Translations under genes and position numbers: made by a program
Assembly: GCF_036226925.1 (NCBI RefSeq)
Contig: NZ_CP109031.1
Location: 7,068,001-7,132,000 of the forward strand
Source of the DNA: Streptomyces sp. NBC_00659
GTDB lineage: Bacteria; Actinomycetota; Actinomycetes; Streptomycetales; Streptomycetaceae
DNA length: 64,000 bases
Reading direction: 5' to 3'
Shown here: piece by piece, positions 8,245-17,100 of the stretch
Position numbering within the stretch: the stretch's first letter is position 1
Layout of the letters: the number at the start of each line of letters is the position of its first letter
The notes under the pieces: model-generated
The model's input: the letters and a program-made list of their open reading frames with translations, nothing else
The model's database searches: none
Told to the model about the DNA's origin: nothing

Positions 8245-8439
8245 TCAGGCCGCGACGGCCAGTTGGCCGGCGAACACCCGGTGCGGAGCGATCACGCTGC
8301 CGTCGGGGAGCAGTTCGCCGCTGTCGTCGAAGACGATCGCGCCGTTGCACAGCAGCTTCCAGCCCTGCTCGGGACGGGCGGAGACGATGTGCGGGCCGGC
8401 GGCGTCCGCGGACGGGCACGAAGACCGGTGTGAACACAT
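8245..8439 (-). CDS. DUF5999-like small protein
   Basis: 64 residues beginning MCSHRSSCPSADAAGPH and containing PEQGWKLLCNGAIVFDDSGELLPDG and IAPHR. I recognise this as the small streptomycete DUF5999 family, which typically starts MCSHxxxCPxA and has this Cys/His-rich N-terminus and Gly-Trp core. No function is known to me. It faces away from the RidA-like gene and is likely monocistronic. The start is set by the conserved MCSH opening rather than the longer frame upstream. Confidence 0.75.
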   Translation of the reverse strand: MCSHRSSCPSADAAGPHIVSARPEQGWKLLCNGAIVFDDSGELLPDGSVIAPHRVFAGQLAVAA

Positions 8440-8655
8440 GGTGCACCTCCACGTGGGATGCGAAGAGTGTCGGCGGCGCTGTCGTCGCCCTCGCATGTAC
8501 AGACCATGCTCGCGCGGCGAACCGATCGGAACACCCGGACGAGAAGCGTGACAACACGAGGACAACTCTCGGACGTCCCCAGGACGGACGGTGCCAACTC
8601 GCCACCAAAGGGGTGATGATCACCGCCCTCGGCGTCTCGGACCGGTACCTGTTGA

Positions 8656-9117
<462 letters not shown>

Positions 9118-9129
9118 GCAGGCGCGAGG

Positions 9130-9162
9130 AGGGGCCGCCGACCGTACGAACCGGCGGCCCCT
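9130..9162. terminator. Hairpin terminator after the DUF6299-like gene
   Basis: AGGGGCCGCCG pairs exactly with CGGCGGCCCCT across an 11-base loop, 13 bases after the stop. There is no T-run, as is usual in Streptomyces. Confidence 0.7.
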
Positions 9163-9184
9163 CGGTGGCTCACACGGGATAAGC

Positions 9185-9356
9185 CGTGTGGATGTCGCCG
9201 TCGCGTGGTTCGGGCCCTCCAGGCGACCCTGCCCTTCTCGTCGACCGGTTCGGTGGGGGTACCGACGAGATCGGTGACGATGGCGTAGAAGCGCCGGTCG
9301 ACCTCGTCCTCGTCGATCTGGAGCAGTGCGCGGTCGATGCCGGGAGCCCAACGCAC
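9185..9356 (-). pseudogene. Remnant of an RHS-repeat protein core
   Basis: The minus-strand frame reads IDEDEVDRRFYAIVTDLVGT followed by PTEPVDEKGRVAWRART. This is the conserved core of RHS/YD-repeat proteins (TDxxGTPxELxDExGxIxW). Nothing upstream or downstream in this frame continues the protein, and the frame runs into the antisense of the DUF6299-like gene. It is a fragment of a much larger polymorphic-toxin-type gene and marks this stretch as accessory DNA. Confidence 0.5.
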
Positions 9357-9402
9357 TTACGCCTCAGTAAAGTTACGTGATGCCCGCTCATAGACTTCGG
9401 GT

Positions 9403-10593
9403 GTGAACGACGACCAGGCAACGCCCGGTGACGACGCTTCCCGTCGCCCCCTCGGGGACCTGTCCGGCATGGCGGAGCTCAAGCTTCGGGCCGGGTCGCG
9501 CCCCGAGGAGCTGTACGAGGCGGCGGAGCGGCTGTGCCGTGAGGCGTCCGATGACGGCTCCGCAGCATCCGCCGCATCCGCCGCGGCCGTGCGGACCATC
9601 GGACGCGTCGCCGACGTTCTCGCCGAGACGCGGTCCCGGGACTGCGCGAGGTTCGCCGTGGACCTGGTGGGCCGACTGCTGCCGACCGGCCCCGCGGGCC
9701 GGCGGGAAGGAGACCAGCTGCGGCGATCGGTGGCCGCGAAGCTGGCCGAGGCCCAGCAACTGCGCGACCTGGCACTCCTGTTCGAGGAGCTGCCGGACGA
9801 CGCCGAGGACCCTTCGGCGGACGTGCGCGCCTGCCTCCTCGGGGAGCCGGCCCTGATCGGCGCCGGACGTGGCCGACCCGTCCTCGACGCGTACGCGGAG
9901 CGACTGCAAGAGCTGGGGCACCCGTTGGCCGTGCTGCCCAGGACGCGGCTCGACGTCGAACACCGTTTCACCGTCCGCGTCCGGGGCCTCGGCTCCGTCA
10001 AGACCCCTGACCAGCTCCGGTCGCGATTCCCGGAGATTTCCCCGACCGACGGCGGTGCGGCGGCGGGACACACGGCCGGGCAGACACCCGACGGCACGCG
10101 GGCGCGGGCCGCAGCGGAGCCGTTCACCGCCGGCGGATGGGCCCGTGAACCGGAGGTGCGCTTCTTCACGCTGCCGCGCCCGCTGGACCCGGACGACTTC
10201 AACATCTCCTTCGTCAAGGAACTGCCGCTGGACTGCATGGTGGGCGAGGGCGCGCACCGGGGCGGAGCCGTGGCCTGCCGGACGACGCCCGACGATGTGC
10301 TCAACACACTGTTCGCGGCAGCGTACGACGGTGGGGTGAACGGCAGGCCGCAAGGTGGCGCGTACGCCCGCCTGTACGCCTGGAAAAGTCTGTACGCGCT
10401 GCTGGGTCTGCCCGCCGACGTTCCGTTCCCGGAAGCGGTGGGGCAAGCCCTCGACCACCGTTGGCTGCGCTTCATGGCGTTCACGGACTGGTTCCACCAC
10501 GACACGGCGGACGAGGCTTTCGCGGTACTGGATCCCACCCGTACACGGGTGACGGTGCTGGCCGCGACGGACACCGACACCGACGGCCAGTAG
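9403..10593 (+). CDS. DUF6183-like protein of unknown function
   Basis: 396 residues with no signal peptide or membrane segment. The first third is helical and charged (LYEAAERLCREASDDG, VADVLAETRSRDCARFAVDLVGRLL); the middle is Pro/Gly-rich; the C-terminal third is ordered and ends VGQALDHRWLRFMAFTDWFHHDTADEAFAVLDP. I recognise this C-terminal pattern (GGAYARLYAWKSLYALLG, WFHHDTADEAFAVLDP) as DUF6183, a streptomycete family without known function. GTG at 9403 is the first start. A single-gene unit between the RHS remnant and the reductase gene. Confidence 0.6.
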   Translation: MNDDQATPGDDASRRPLGDLSGMAELKLRAGSRPEELYEAAERLCREASDDGSAASAASAAAVRTIGRVADVLAETRSRDCARFAVDLVGRLLPTGPAGRREGDQLRRSVAAKLAEAQQLRDLALLFEELPDDAEDPSADVRACLLGEPALIGAGRGRPVLDAYAERLQELGHPLAVLPRTRLDVEHRFTVRVRGLGSVKTPDQLRSRFPEISPTDGGAAAGHTAGQTPDGTRARAAAEPFTAGGWAREPEVRFFTLPRPLDPDDFNISFVKELPLDCMVGEGAHRGGAVACRTTPDDVLNTLFAAAYDGGVNGRPQGGAYARLYAWKSLYALLGLPADVPFPEAVGQALDHRWLRFMAFTDWFHHDTADEAFAVLDPTRTRVTVLAATDTDTDGQ

Positions 10594-10761
10594 TGCTTCG
10601 TTGGGTTCTGGGCTGTCTGCGGCTGCTCCGAGGGCTGGGCAGGGGGCGTCCACAGATGGTGCAGGTACCGGTCCAGCCCGATCGGCGGCCGACTCTCCGA
10701 CCGAATCCACTCCGCCGCCGACACGCTAATTTGAGGGCATCCCGAAGCAGAGGAGAGCGCC

Positions 10762-11343
10762 GTGGGCAAGGTGGTCATGTACAGCTCGGTGTCGGTGGAC
10801 GGCTTCGTCGCGGACGAGAATGACCAGCCCGGACCGCTGTTCGACTGGTTGTCCAGCGGTGACGTCCCGTTGGACGAGAGCGGCGAGGTGAAGGTGTCGC
10901 AGACGTCCTACGACTACACCCGGCCGTACTGGGACCAGATCGGGGCGACACTCGTCGGCCGCCACGTCTTCGACATGACGGACGGCTGGGACGGGAAGCC
11001 TCCGGGCGGGATCGACCACGTGGTCGTCGTGACGCACCGGCCGGAGCCCGAGGGCTGGGACCCCGAGGCGCCGTTTCACTTCGTCGACGGCGTAGAGGCG
11101 GCCGTGGCCAAGGCGCAGGAGCTTGCGGGTGACCGCATGGTCGAGGTCGCCGCCGGCGACGTCGGTGGCCAGGTGCTTGCCGCGGGCCTGGTCGACGAGG
11201 TGCGCATGGACGTCGTACCCGTGGTGTTCGGGTCCGGCAAGCGCTACTTCGGGTCGGTCGACGCGCAGCACCTGTTGGAGGATCCCGAGGTGGTGATTCA
11301 GGGCAACCGGGTGCTTCACCTGCGCTATCGGGTGCGCCGTTGA
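10762..11343 (+). CDS. RibD C-terminal/dihydrofolate-reductase-like family protein
   Basis: 193 residues of the RibD_C (bacterial bifunctional deaminase-reductase C-terminal) family. Seen: MGKVVMYSSVSVDGFVADEN, the nucleotide-binding part LVGRHVFDMTDGWDG and VVVVTHRP, then AQELAGDRMVEVAAGDVGGQVLAAGLVDEV and a closing VVPVVFGSGKRYF. Family members use NAD(P)H; most stand-alone Streptomyces copies have no assigned substrate. Ribosome site GCAGAGGAGAG lies just before the GTG start. Not obviously linked to its neighbours. Confidence 0.85.
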   Translation: MGKVVMYSSVSVDGFVADENDQPGPLFDWLSSGDVPLDESGEVKVSQTSYDYTRPYWDQIGATLVGRHVFDMTDGWDGKPPGGIDHVVVVTHRPEPEGWDPEAPFHFVDGVEAAVAKAQELAGDRMVEVAAGDVGGQVLAAGLVDEVRMDVVPVVFGSGKRYFGSVDAQHLLEDPEVVIQGNRVLHLRYRVRR

Positions 11344-11494
11344 CCGATCTGAGCGGGTACGCGAAGAAGTCCACTGCGGACGACGACACAAGATCGGGCC
11401 TCCGGCTGCGTTTGCGCATCGCTGTCCCCGGTCGGGCAGCCGACGCCGATCCGCGTGGGACCGTGTTGTCAGTGGGGGCTGAGATCGTGCCTCC

Positions 11495-11992
11495 GTGATC
11501 GAACTGGTTGAGCATGTCGATGAGCATGACCACGTGTTGGGTGTCGTCGAGCGAGACGAGGCGGTGCGCGAGAACTGGCCGCATCGCATTGCGACGACGA
11601 TCTGCCGTGACCGCCAAGGGCGGATCTTGGTGCTGCGAAGGGCCGAGACGCTGTCCCGGTTCCCGGGCCACTACGACGTGATGGTCGGCGGTGCCGTGGG
11701 CGTGGGCGAGTCGTATGAGGAAGCCGCGGCCCGGGAACTGTCCGAAGAGCTGGGCGTTCGTATGCCCGTGCGTTTCATGTTCAAGTTCCTTTGCCAGGAG
11801 GGGATCAGCCCCGTGTGGTTTGGGGTGCATGAGGCTGTCGTGACAGAGCCCCTGGCCCCGGATCCGGGTGAGATCGCCTGGCAGGGCTGGCTGACTGAGG
11901 CCGAATTGTGCGAGGTCGTCGATCAACGGCTCTTCGTTCCGGGAGGACGGGAAGCTCTGCGCCGATATCTGCAGTCCGGGTCCGGCAGCTGA
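11495..11992 (+). CDS. NUDIX hydrolase
   Basis: 165 residues with a complete Nudix box at about residues 68-90: GAVGVGESYEEAAARELSEELGV, which matches G-x5-E-x7-R-E-U-x-E-E-x-G-U. The opening HDHVLGVVERDEAVRENWPHRIATTI resembles the IPP isomerase/YfcD-like Nudix branch. It should hydrolyse a nucleoside-diphosphate-type substrate with Mg2+; which one is not readable. The start is GTG at 11495 (GTGATCGAACTGGTTGAG). Confidence 0.88.
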   Translation: MIELVEHVDEHDHVLGVVERDEAVRENWPHRIATTICRDRQGRILVLRRAETLSRFPGHYDVMVGGAVGVGESYEEAAARELSEELGVRMPVRFMFKFLCQEGISPVWFGVHEAVVTEPLAPDPGEIAWQGWLTEAELCEVVDQRLFVPGGREALRRYLQSGSGS

Positions 11993-12047
11993 CGAGGCGT
12001 CTCCCCGGCGGTCTGCCTATGTCAGTGGCGGCTGTGATGCTGGCGGG

Positions 12048-12455
12048 ATGATCCCTTGGAACCTGCTGGACATCGACAAAGGTCTGCGCGCCAGTTGGGC
12101 CGCCGACACCTGTTCTCCGGACGACCTCGCTCGCTGCAGCTGGCAGCCCGGCAACCCGGCGTGGGGCCACTGTGACATCACGGCTCTGATCGTGAACGAC
12201 ATCTTCGGTGGCGACCTCATGGTCGGGGAGGTCCACTGCGGCGGGGAACAGCAAGGCTTTCACTGGTGGAATCGGCTGCCCGGCGGTGTGGAGCTCGACC
12301 TGACGCGCGAACAGTTCCAGGATGGCCAGACTGTCACCGCAGCCCGTGTCGTCGAGCGCCCGCCGGGGCCTCTGCCTCGGCGCTGGGAGGAGTACCTCCT
12401 CCTGCGTGAGCGCGTCATCAAGCACCTCGGTCACCTCCCCGAGCCTGCCGTCTGA
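12048..12455 (+). CDS. YunG-like protein of unknown function
   Basis: 135 residues. Seen: LRASWAADTCSPDDLARCSWQPGNPAWGHCDITALIVNDIFGGDLMVGEV, the pattern of the YunG family (SW..DT near the start, G-x-C-x-x-T-A-L-V-x-x-D-x-x-G-G). There is no membrane segment or signal. Function unknown; the conserved Cys/His/Trp pattern suggests an intracellular hydrolase-like fold, but that is a guess. The last 38 bases overlap the convergent remnant that follows. Confidence 0.7.
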   Translation: MIPWNLLDIDKGLRASWAADTCSPDDLARCSWQPGNPAWGHCDITALIVNDIFGGDLMVGEVHCGGEQQGFHWWNRLPGGVELDLTREQFQDGQTVTAARVVERPPGPLPRRWEEYLLLRERVIKHLGHLPEPAV

Positions 12456-12935
12456 CCGAGCGGGGATCGTCCTTCAACTGCAGGTTCCGATCACCGTGGT
12501 CCGCGGTGAAGGGAGACGACTCACCCGGCTGGTTCCCAGCAGCGGCCTCACGGAGGCGGACGATCTCCTCGTGCTGGGCGGCAAGCCGGGCCAGGGCCTG
12601 GGTGCGGAAGTCAGTGAGCTCGTCGATCGTCTGCTTCGGTCGGTCCAGCCGCTCCCTGAGCTTGGCGTTCTCCGTCTTGAGGCGGGTGATCTGGGCTTCG
12701 CGGGGGTCGGGAAGGTCGCCGGCCTGCTGCAGGGCCTGAAGGCGTCGCTCGAACTCGACGCGCGGGTAAGAGTAGGGGCGGGTGCCGTAGAACGCGGTGC
12801 GGTCGACTGCAGCCTCGACGGCGAGGGTCTTGATGTCGCACTTTCCGCCGGGCGGGATCTCGCCGCGAAGGAGCCGGTCCATGCGGCCCGGATACGGTTC
12901 TCGTTCTCGGTCCGCTGGGCTGCGGAGGCGTGCGA
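12418..12935 (-). pseudogene. Frameshifted coiled-coil protein gene of integrative-element type
   Basis: The minus strand encodes MDRLLRGEIPPGGKCDIKTL and a coiled coil (AQITRLKTENAKLRERLDRPKQ, then AQHEEIVRLREAA). The residues that normally precede it, SAAQRTENENRIRAA, are present just upstream but in another frame: GCCGC-ATG lacks one base against GCCGCA-ATG. That frame also has no start codon before a stop. I remember proteins of this kind (an RTENENRIRAAMDRLLRG opening, helical DNA-binding N-part, coiled coil) beside integrases in Streptomyces, without a known function. Translation from the internal ATG at 12882 (154 residues) is possible, but the gene looks broken. Confidence 0.5.
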
Positions 12936-13201
12936 CGCAGCTCCTCAGATCGACCTGTCCATCGGGGACGGGCGCGAGCCCGAGGCGGTGCCCCGACGGG
13001 GCGTTGACCCAGTTGCGGAACCACTTGCAGCGGACGGAGAAGGTGAACCGTCCGAAGCGTACGGCGCTGTCCTGATGGTCGGCGTGCAGATCTTCGGCGA
13101 GTTCGGCGGCGCGATGGACAGGCTCGATGACGACGTCTTCCGCGCCACGCCCCTGCCGCCCCGGCCATGACCAGCCCGCGGCCCGCAGCCCGCCGCGGGC
13201 C

Positions 13202-13222
13202 GGAAGTCCCAGAGAAGTCCAG
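13202..13222. repeat. Integrase-arm-like repeat, copy 1
   Basis: GGAAGTCCCAGAGAAGTCCAG, a diverged copy of the repeat at 13408-13428, lies about 67-87 bases outside the left att copy. On the opposite strand the motif is two tandem CTGGGACTT-like units, the usual form of tyrosine-integrase arm sites. Confidence 0.4.
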
Positions 13223-13233
13223 ATATGCCACCG

Positions 13234-13271
13234 ACCCCGTCTGACCGGCTAAACAACGGGTCGGACGGGGT
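13234..13271. terminator. Hairpin beside the left att copy
   Basis: ACCCCGTCTGACC pairs with GGGTCGGACGGGGT, one mismatch. It lies 18 bases beyond the stop-codon triplet contained in the left att repeat. A comparable hairpin (22034-22069) lies the same way beyond the real murA stop. I read this as the original chromosomal terminator of the murA-like gene, displaced by the insertion (inference). Confidence 0.5.
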
Positions 13272-13288
13272 GCGGCAGCACCGTCACA

Positions 13289-13305
13289 TCAGATGTCCCG
13301 GAAGA
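13289..13305. other. Left att repeat (attL candidate)
   Basis: TCAGATGTCCCGGAAGA is identical to 22096-22112, the last codons and stop of the HTH-murA gene (FRDI-stop on the minus strand). A target gene 3' end duplicated at the far side of an insertion is the signature of site-specific integration. The flanks outside the 17 bases do not match. Confidence 0.6.
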
Positions 13306-13741
13306 GACCAGCGGACGCGATGACCTGCCGCAATGGGCGGTCGAGGGTCGCTGACCTGTGGGAATGGCCTTTCGGCTGTTTCGCGCTCGTACCCGTTGAT
13401 GCAGCCGGAAGTCCCAGAAAAGTCCCAGGGGGATCCCAGGGCTGATGGCCTCTCCCGGTTTCGTGGAAGCACCGAGTGATGGCCAAGATTCCGCGGTCGC
13501 GTACCCGAGATGTGATGTGCACGCAACAGTGCGGTCGGCCCGCCGCTTCGGCGTTCACCCGAGCCGAGCAGCGTACTACCTAGCAGGTCCTGCGCGACCG
13601 GATTCCACCGTGGAGACACCCGGCAGAGGCGTTTCGGGCACTGCGGGTAATCGAATGAACCCAACCTGCCACCGTGCCTGCTGGGCTCTCGCTACCGTCG
13701 TCTGGCGAACGCATCGACACGAACATCAAGGGGGGCATGGG
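13306..13741. other. Intergenic left end of the island
   Basis: No convincing gene. It holds one arm-like repeat (13408-13428) and, near the right end, the promoter region and strong AAGGGGGG ribosome site of the effector gene. Minus-strand frames that end in the att repeat have no recognisable protein character. Confidence 0.5.
13408..13428. repeat. Integrase-arm-like repeat, copy 2
   Basis: GGAAGTCCCAGAAAAGTCCC contains TCCCAGAAAAGTCCCAG (13412-13428), which is identical to 22003-22019 at the other end of the island. The unit is about 105 bases inside the left att repeat. Confidence 0.45.
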
Positions 13742-14173
13742 ATGTTGGCGGCAACTCTGGCAAGCCTGGTTTCGGCCGGGGCCTTTGCGGTCATACAGGC
13801 GGCGGGCACCGACGCGTGGGGCGGCATCAGCAGCAGGCTGGCGAGGCTCGTCGGTCGTGGCTCCGCCGAGCAGGCGAGCGCGGAGCTGGAGCGGCTGGAT
13901 GAGAGCGCGCGCGTGTTGGCCGAGACGCCCGAATCGGAACGGGAGCAGGCCAGAGCGGTAGCTGTGGCCAGTGTGCGGAACCGTGTGACGGAGGCGCTTG
14001 AGGGTCTGAGCGACGACGAGCGCGAGCGCGCCGCCGATGAACTCCGCGCGATTGCCGAGGAGGTACAGGCTCGGACCTCCGTCGCAGGGAGCACGTTGAT
14101 CACCAACAACATCAGCGGTGACAAGAACATCATCCACACCGGCACGGGCACCCAGAACGTCACCGTCCAATGA
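13742..14173 (+). CDS. Small helical effector-like protein with C-terminal amyloid-type motif
   Basis: 143 residues. Residues 1-35 are hydrophobic and Gly/Ala-rich (LAATLASLVSAGAFAVIQAAG, then DAWGGISSRLARLVGRG); 40-110 are charged helices (SAELERLDESARVLAETPES, LSDDERERAADELRAIAEEV); 115-143 switch to a polar beta-prone tail ITNNISGDKNIIHTGTGTQN-VTVQ. The tail motif G-D-K-N-x-I-H-T-G-T-G-T-Q-N-V recurs as G-S-R-N-A-I-H-A-G-P-G-T-Q-N-V at residues 21-35 of the next protein. The layout matches Bell/HeLo-like membrane-targeting effectors with a C-terminal amyloid signalling motif paired to an NLR (known family logic). That this one kills or permeabilises cells is inference. ATG at 13742 follows AAGGGGGGC; its stop overlaps the next ATG (ATGA). 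Confidence 0.72.
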   Translation: MLAATLASLVSAGAFAVIQAAGTDAWGGISSRLARLVGRGSAEQASAELERLDESARVLAETPESEREQARAVAVASVRNRVTEALEGLSDDERERAADELRAIAEEVQARTSVAGSTLITNNISGDKNIIHTGTGTQNVTVQ

Positions 14174-17100
14174 GCAGCCAGACCACGGACACTGCCCCAC
14201 CGGGTGGCTCCGTGAGAGTCGACATCCACGGCAGCAGGAACGCGATCCACGCGGGTCCGGGCACCCAGAATGTTCAGTTCGTCTATCAGTGGAAGCCCGC
14301 GTACCGCATTGAGGATCTCCCCACCGCGCAGCTGCCGCTCGGTGGCCGTGCGCTGGGGCAGCCCTCCCGGTTGCTGCGCGCCGCGCACCAAGTGGTGCCC
14401 TTCACCGGCCGTCACGCGGACCTCGTCCAGCTGGCCAACTGGCGTGACACGGATCGGAAGGGTGCGGTCCGGCTTGTGAGTGGCCCCGGCGGTCAGGGCA
14501 AGACCCGACTCGCGACACACTTCGCCGACCTGACCCGTACGGAGGGCTGGACGGTCTGGCAGGCGGTCACCAACGCGTCCGGCTCCACCGGCGAGGTCAA
14601 CGGCGCCGCCACGATCGGCACCGGTCTGCTGCTCGTGGTCGACTACGCCGAGCGCTGGCCCAAGTCGCACCTGGAAGAACTCCTCACCGAGGTACTCACC
14701 CGGCCCGACGACGTGCCCGTGCGAGTCCTGCTGCTCTCCCGTCCGGTCGGCGTCTGGTGGGAGAGCCTGGAGACCTGGATCACTGACAGGCTGGACGACC
14801 GGACCGAATCGCCGACCGCCGTCGACGCGCGGGGGCTGCCACCCCTCGCCGAGGTCCCGGACGAGCGGGAGGCGTTGTTCGGGCAGGCCCGTGACTGCTT
14901 CGCCCGGCACCTCGGACTGGCCGATGAGGAGGCCGCGCTGGTCGAGGCGCCGGTGAACATCGCGGCCGACGACGACTATGCCCAGATCCTCACCATTCAT
15001 ATGACCGCGCTGGCCTCGGTCGCGGCCCGGCAGCGCGGTGACCGGGCGCCGGCCAACCCCGCGGAGGCGAGCGCGTTCCTGCTCAAGCGCGAACGAGCCC
15101 AGTGGGTCGAGCTGCGCAGGAGCCCCGAAGCACTGGTGTCCTCTACCCCCGAGGTGATGGGCCGCGCAGTGTTGGTCGCGACGCTGACGCACCATCAGGT
15201 ACGTGATCCGCACGGGTGGGACGCCCTGCACCGGGCCAGGCTGGCGGACCGGGACGGCGACGCGAACACCATCCTGGACGACCACCTCAAGTGCTATCCG
15301 TCGCTTGTCGGCCAGGTACTGGAACCGCTGTACCCCGACCGCCTCGCCGAGGACTTCCTCGGGCTCACCACGCCGGCGAGCCACGACAGTTCCCACCCCG
15401 TACCCGGTGCCGTGGTCGACGACTGGGCCCACCTCGCGGTCCGGCGTCTCATCCTCGGCCGCAGCGGAACGGACACTCCCGCGCCGTGGACACGGCACAC
15501 CCTGACCGTCCTCACGGAGACCGCGCGCCGATGGCCCCACGTGGCCACCGGCCAGTTGTACCCCCTGCTCAGGGAGCATCCCGAGCTGGCTCTGCACGCG
15601 ACGAGCGCCACACTGGTGACCCTCTCGGAGCTGGAAACGCTCGACCTCGCGGTACTTGAGTGCATCGAGCCACGGCTTCCCGACCGGGACACCAACCTCG
15701 ACCTCGGTATCGCCGCCATCGTCGAACGCCTGGCCTGCCATCGACTGGCCACGACCGACGACCCGCTCGTCCACGCCCGCGACTACCACCACCAGGCGCG
15801 GCGCTTCTACAACGCCGGCCTGCTGGGCAAGGCCGTCGCGGCCGGCCGGAAGTCCCTGGAAGCCTGGCGTGACCTCGCCGCCGGCGATCCGGTGTACGAA
15901 CCCGAGTACGCTCGCGCCCTCGACAACCTCGGCAACCACCTCTCGGCGGCGGGGGAGCGAGACCATGCACGTGAGTCCTCCGAGCAGGCAGTCTCCCTCT
16001 ACCGCCGCCTGGCCGAGGAGAGTGCGCCGGACCATGAGTCCAACCTCGCCACCGCCCTGTCGAACCTCGCGTCCCATCTGTCGGACATGGGCGAGCGCGA
16101 GGAGGCCGCCGCCCGTGTCGCGGAGGCACTCGCGATCCGCCGCCGCCTCGCGGAAGACAACCCCGAGGTCCCTGACCCCGGTCTGGCACTCTGCCTCGTC
16201 AACCACGGCAACTTCCTGTCCGACCTCGGCCGACGGGACGAAGCCCTCGCCGCCACGGACGAGGCGGTACGCATCCACCGCCGGCTGGCGGAGGCGAATC
16301 CCGCCGCCTACGACCCCGATCTGGCCGCTTCGCTCAACAACCTCGGCAACCGCCTGTCCGACGCGGGACGCCTGCATGACGCTCTGGCGAGAGCGGAGGA
16401 GGCCGTCACGGTCAAGCGCAGGCTGGTCAAGGCGAACGCGGACATGTACCGGCCCGACCTCGCGCGGTCCCTGTCCAACCTCGGCAACCACCTGTCGGAC
16501 ATCGGCCGGCTTGCAGACGCCCTGGAGGCGGAGCGGGAGGCGACGAGCATCCGTGAGCTGCTGGCGAGGGACAACCCGACCGCCTTCGGCGCCGAACTCG
16601 CGGACTCCCAGTCCAACCTCGGGCTCCGGCTGTCCGACATGGGCCAACGACGTGCGGCGGTGGCCGTGACCAAGAGCGCGGTCACCGCCTACCGCGAGCT
16701 GCGCACGAACTACCGGGCCACCTTCGAGCCCGACCTCGCGCGGGCACTGGCCAACTACGGATGCCAGCTGTTGGACGTGGGGCGGCCGGAGGAGGCACTG
16801 GCGGCCGGAGAGGAGTCGGTTGCCCTCTATCGTCAGCTGGCGGCGGCCAACGAGGCCGCCTACGAGCTCGAACTTGCGAACGCACTCACCAACCTCAGTA
16901 TCCACCTCTCCGAGCTGAGCCGGCTTGAGGACGCCCTGTCCGCAACCGAGGAGGCGGTGCGTATCCTCCGGCGGCTGGCAGCAGCCGATGAGACCGCCCA
17001 CGGGTCGGGCCTCGCCCGTGCCCTGAACAACCTCGGCCTCCGCCTCCTGGCCCTCGGGCGCCGCGACGACGCCCTGTCCGCCGCCGAGGAGACCGTCCGG

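Noticed and set aside
10594..10761. Minus-strand peptide AAEWIRSESRPPIGLDRYLH between the DUF6183-like and reductase genes
   Set aside because: It looks protein-like, but I could not tie it to a family, it has no start, and it is short; possibly a gene remnant.
13289..13664. Minus-strand frames ending LFRDI in the left att copy as a truncated murA gene
   Set aside because: Only the 17 att bases match the murA end; the residues before them bear no relation to MurA.
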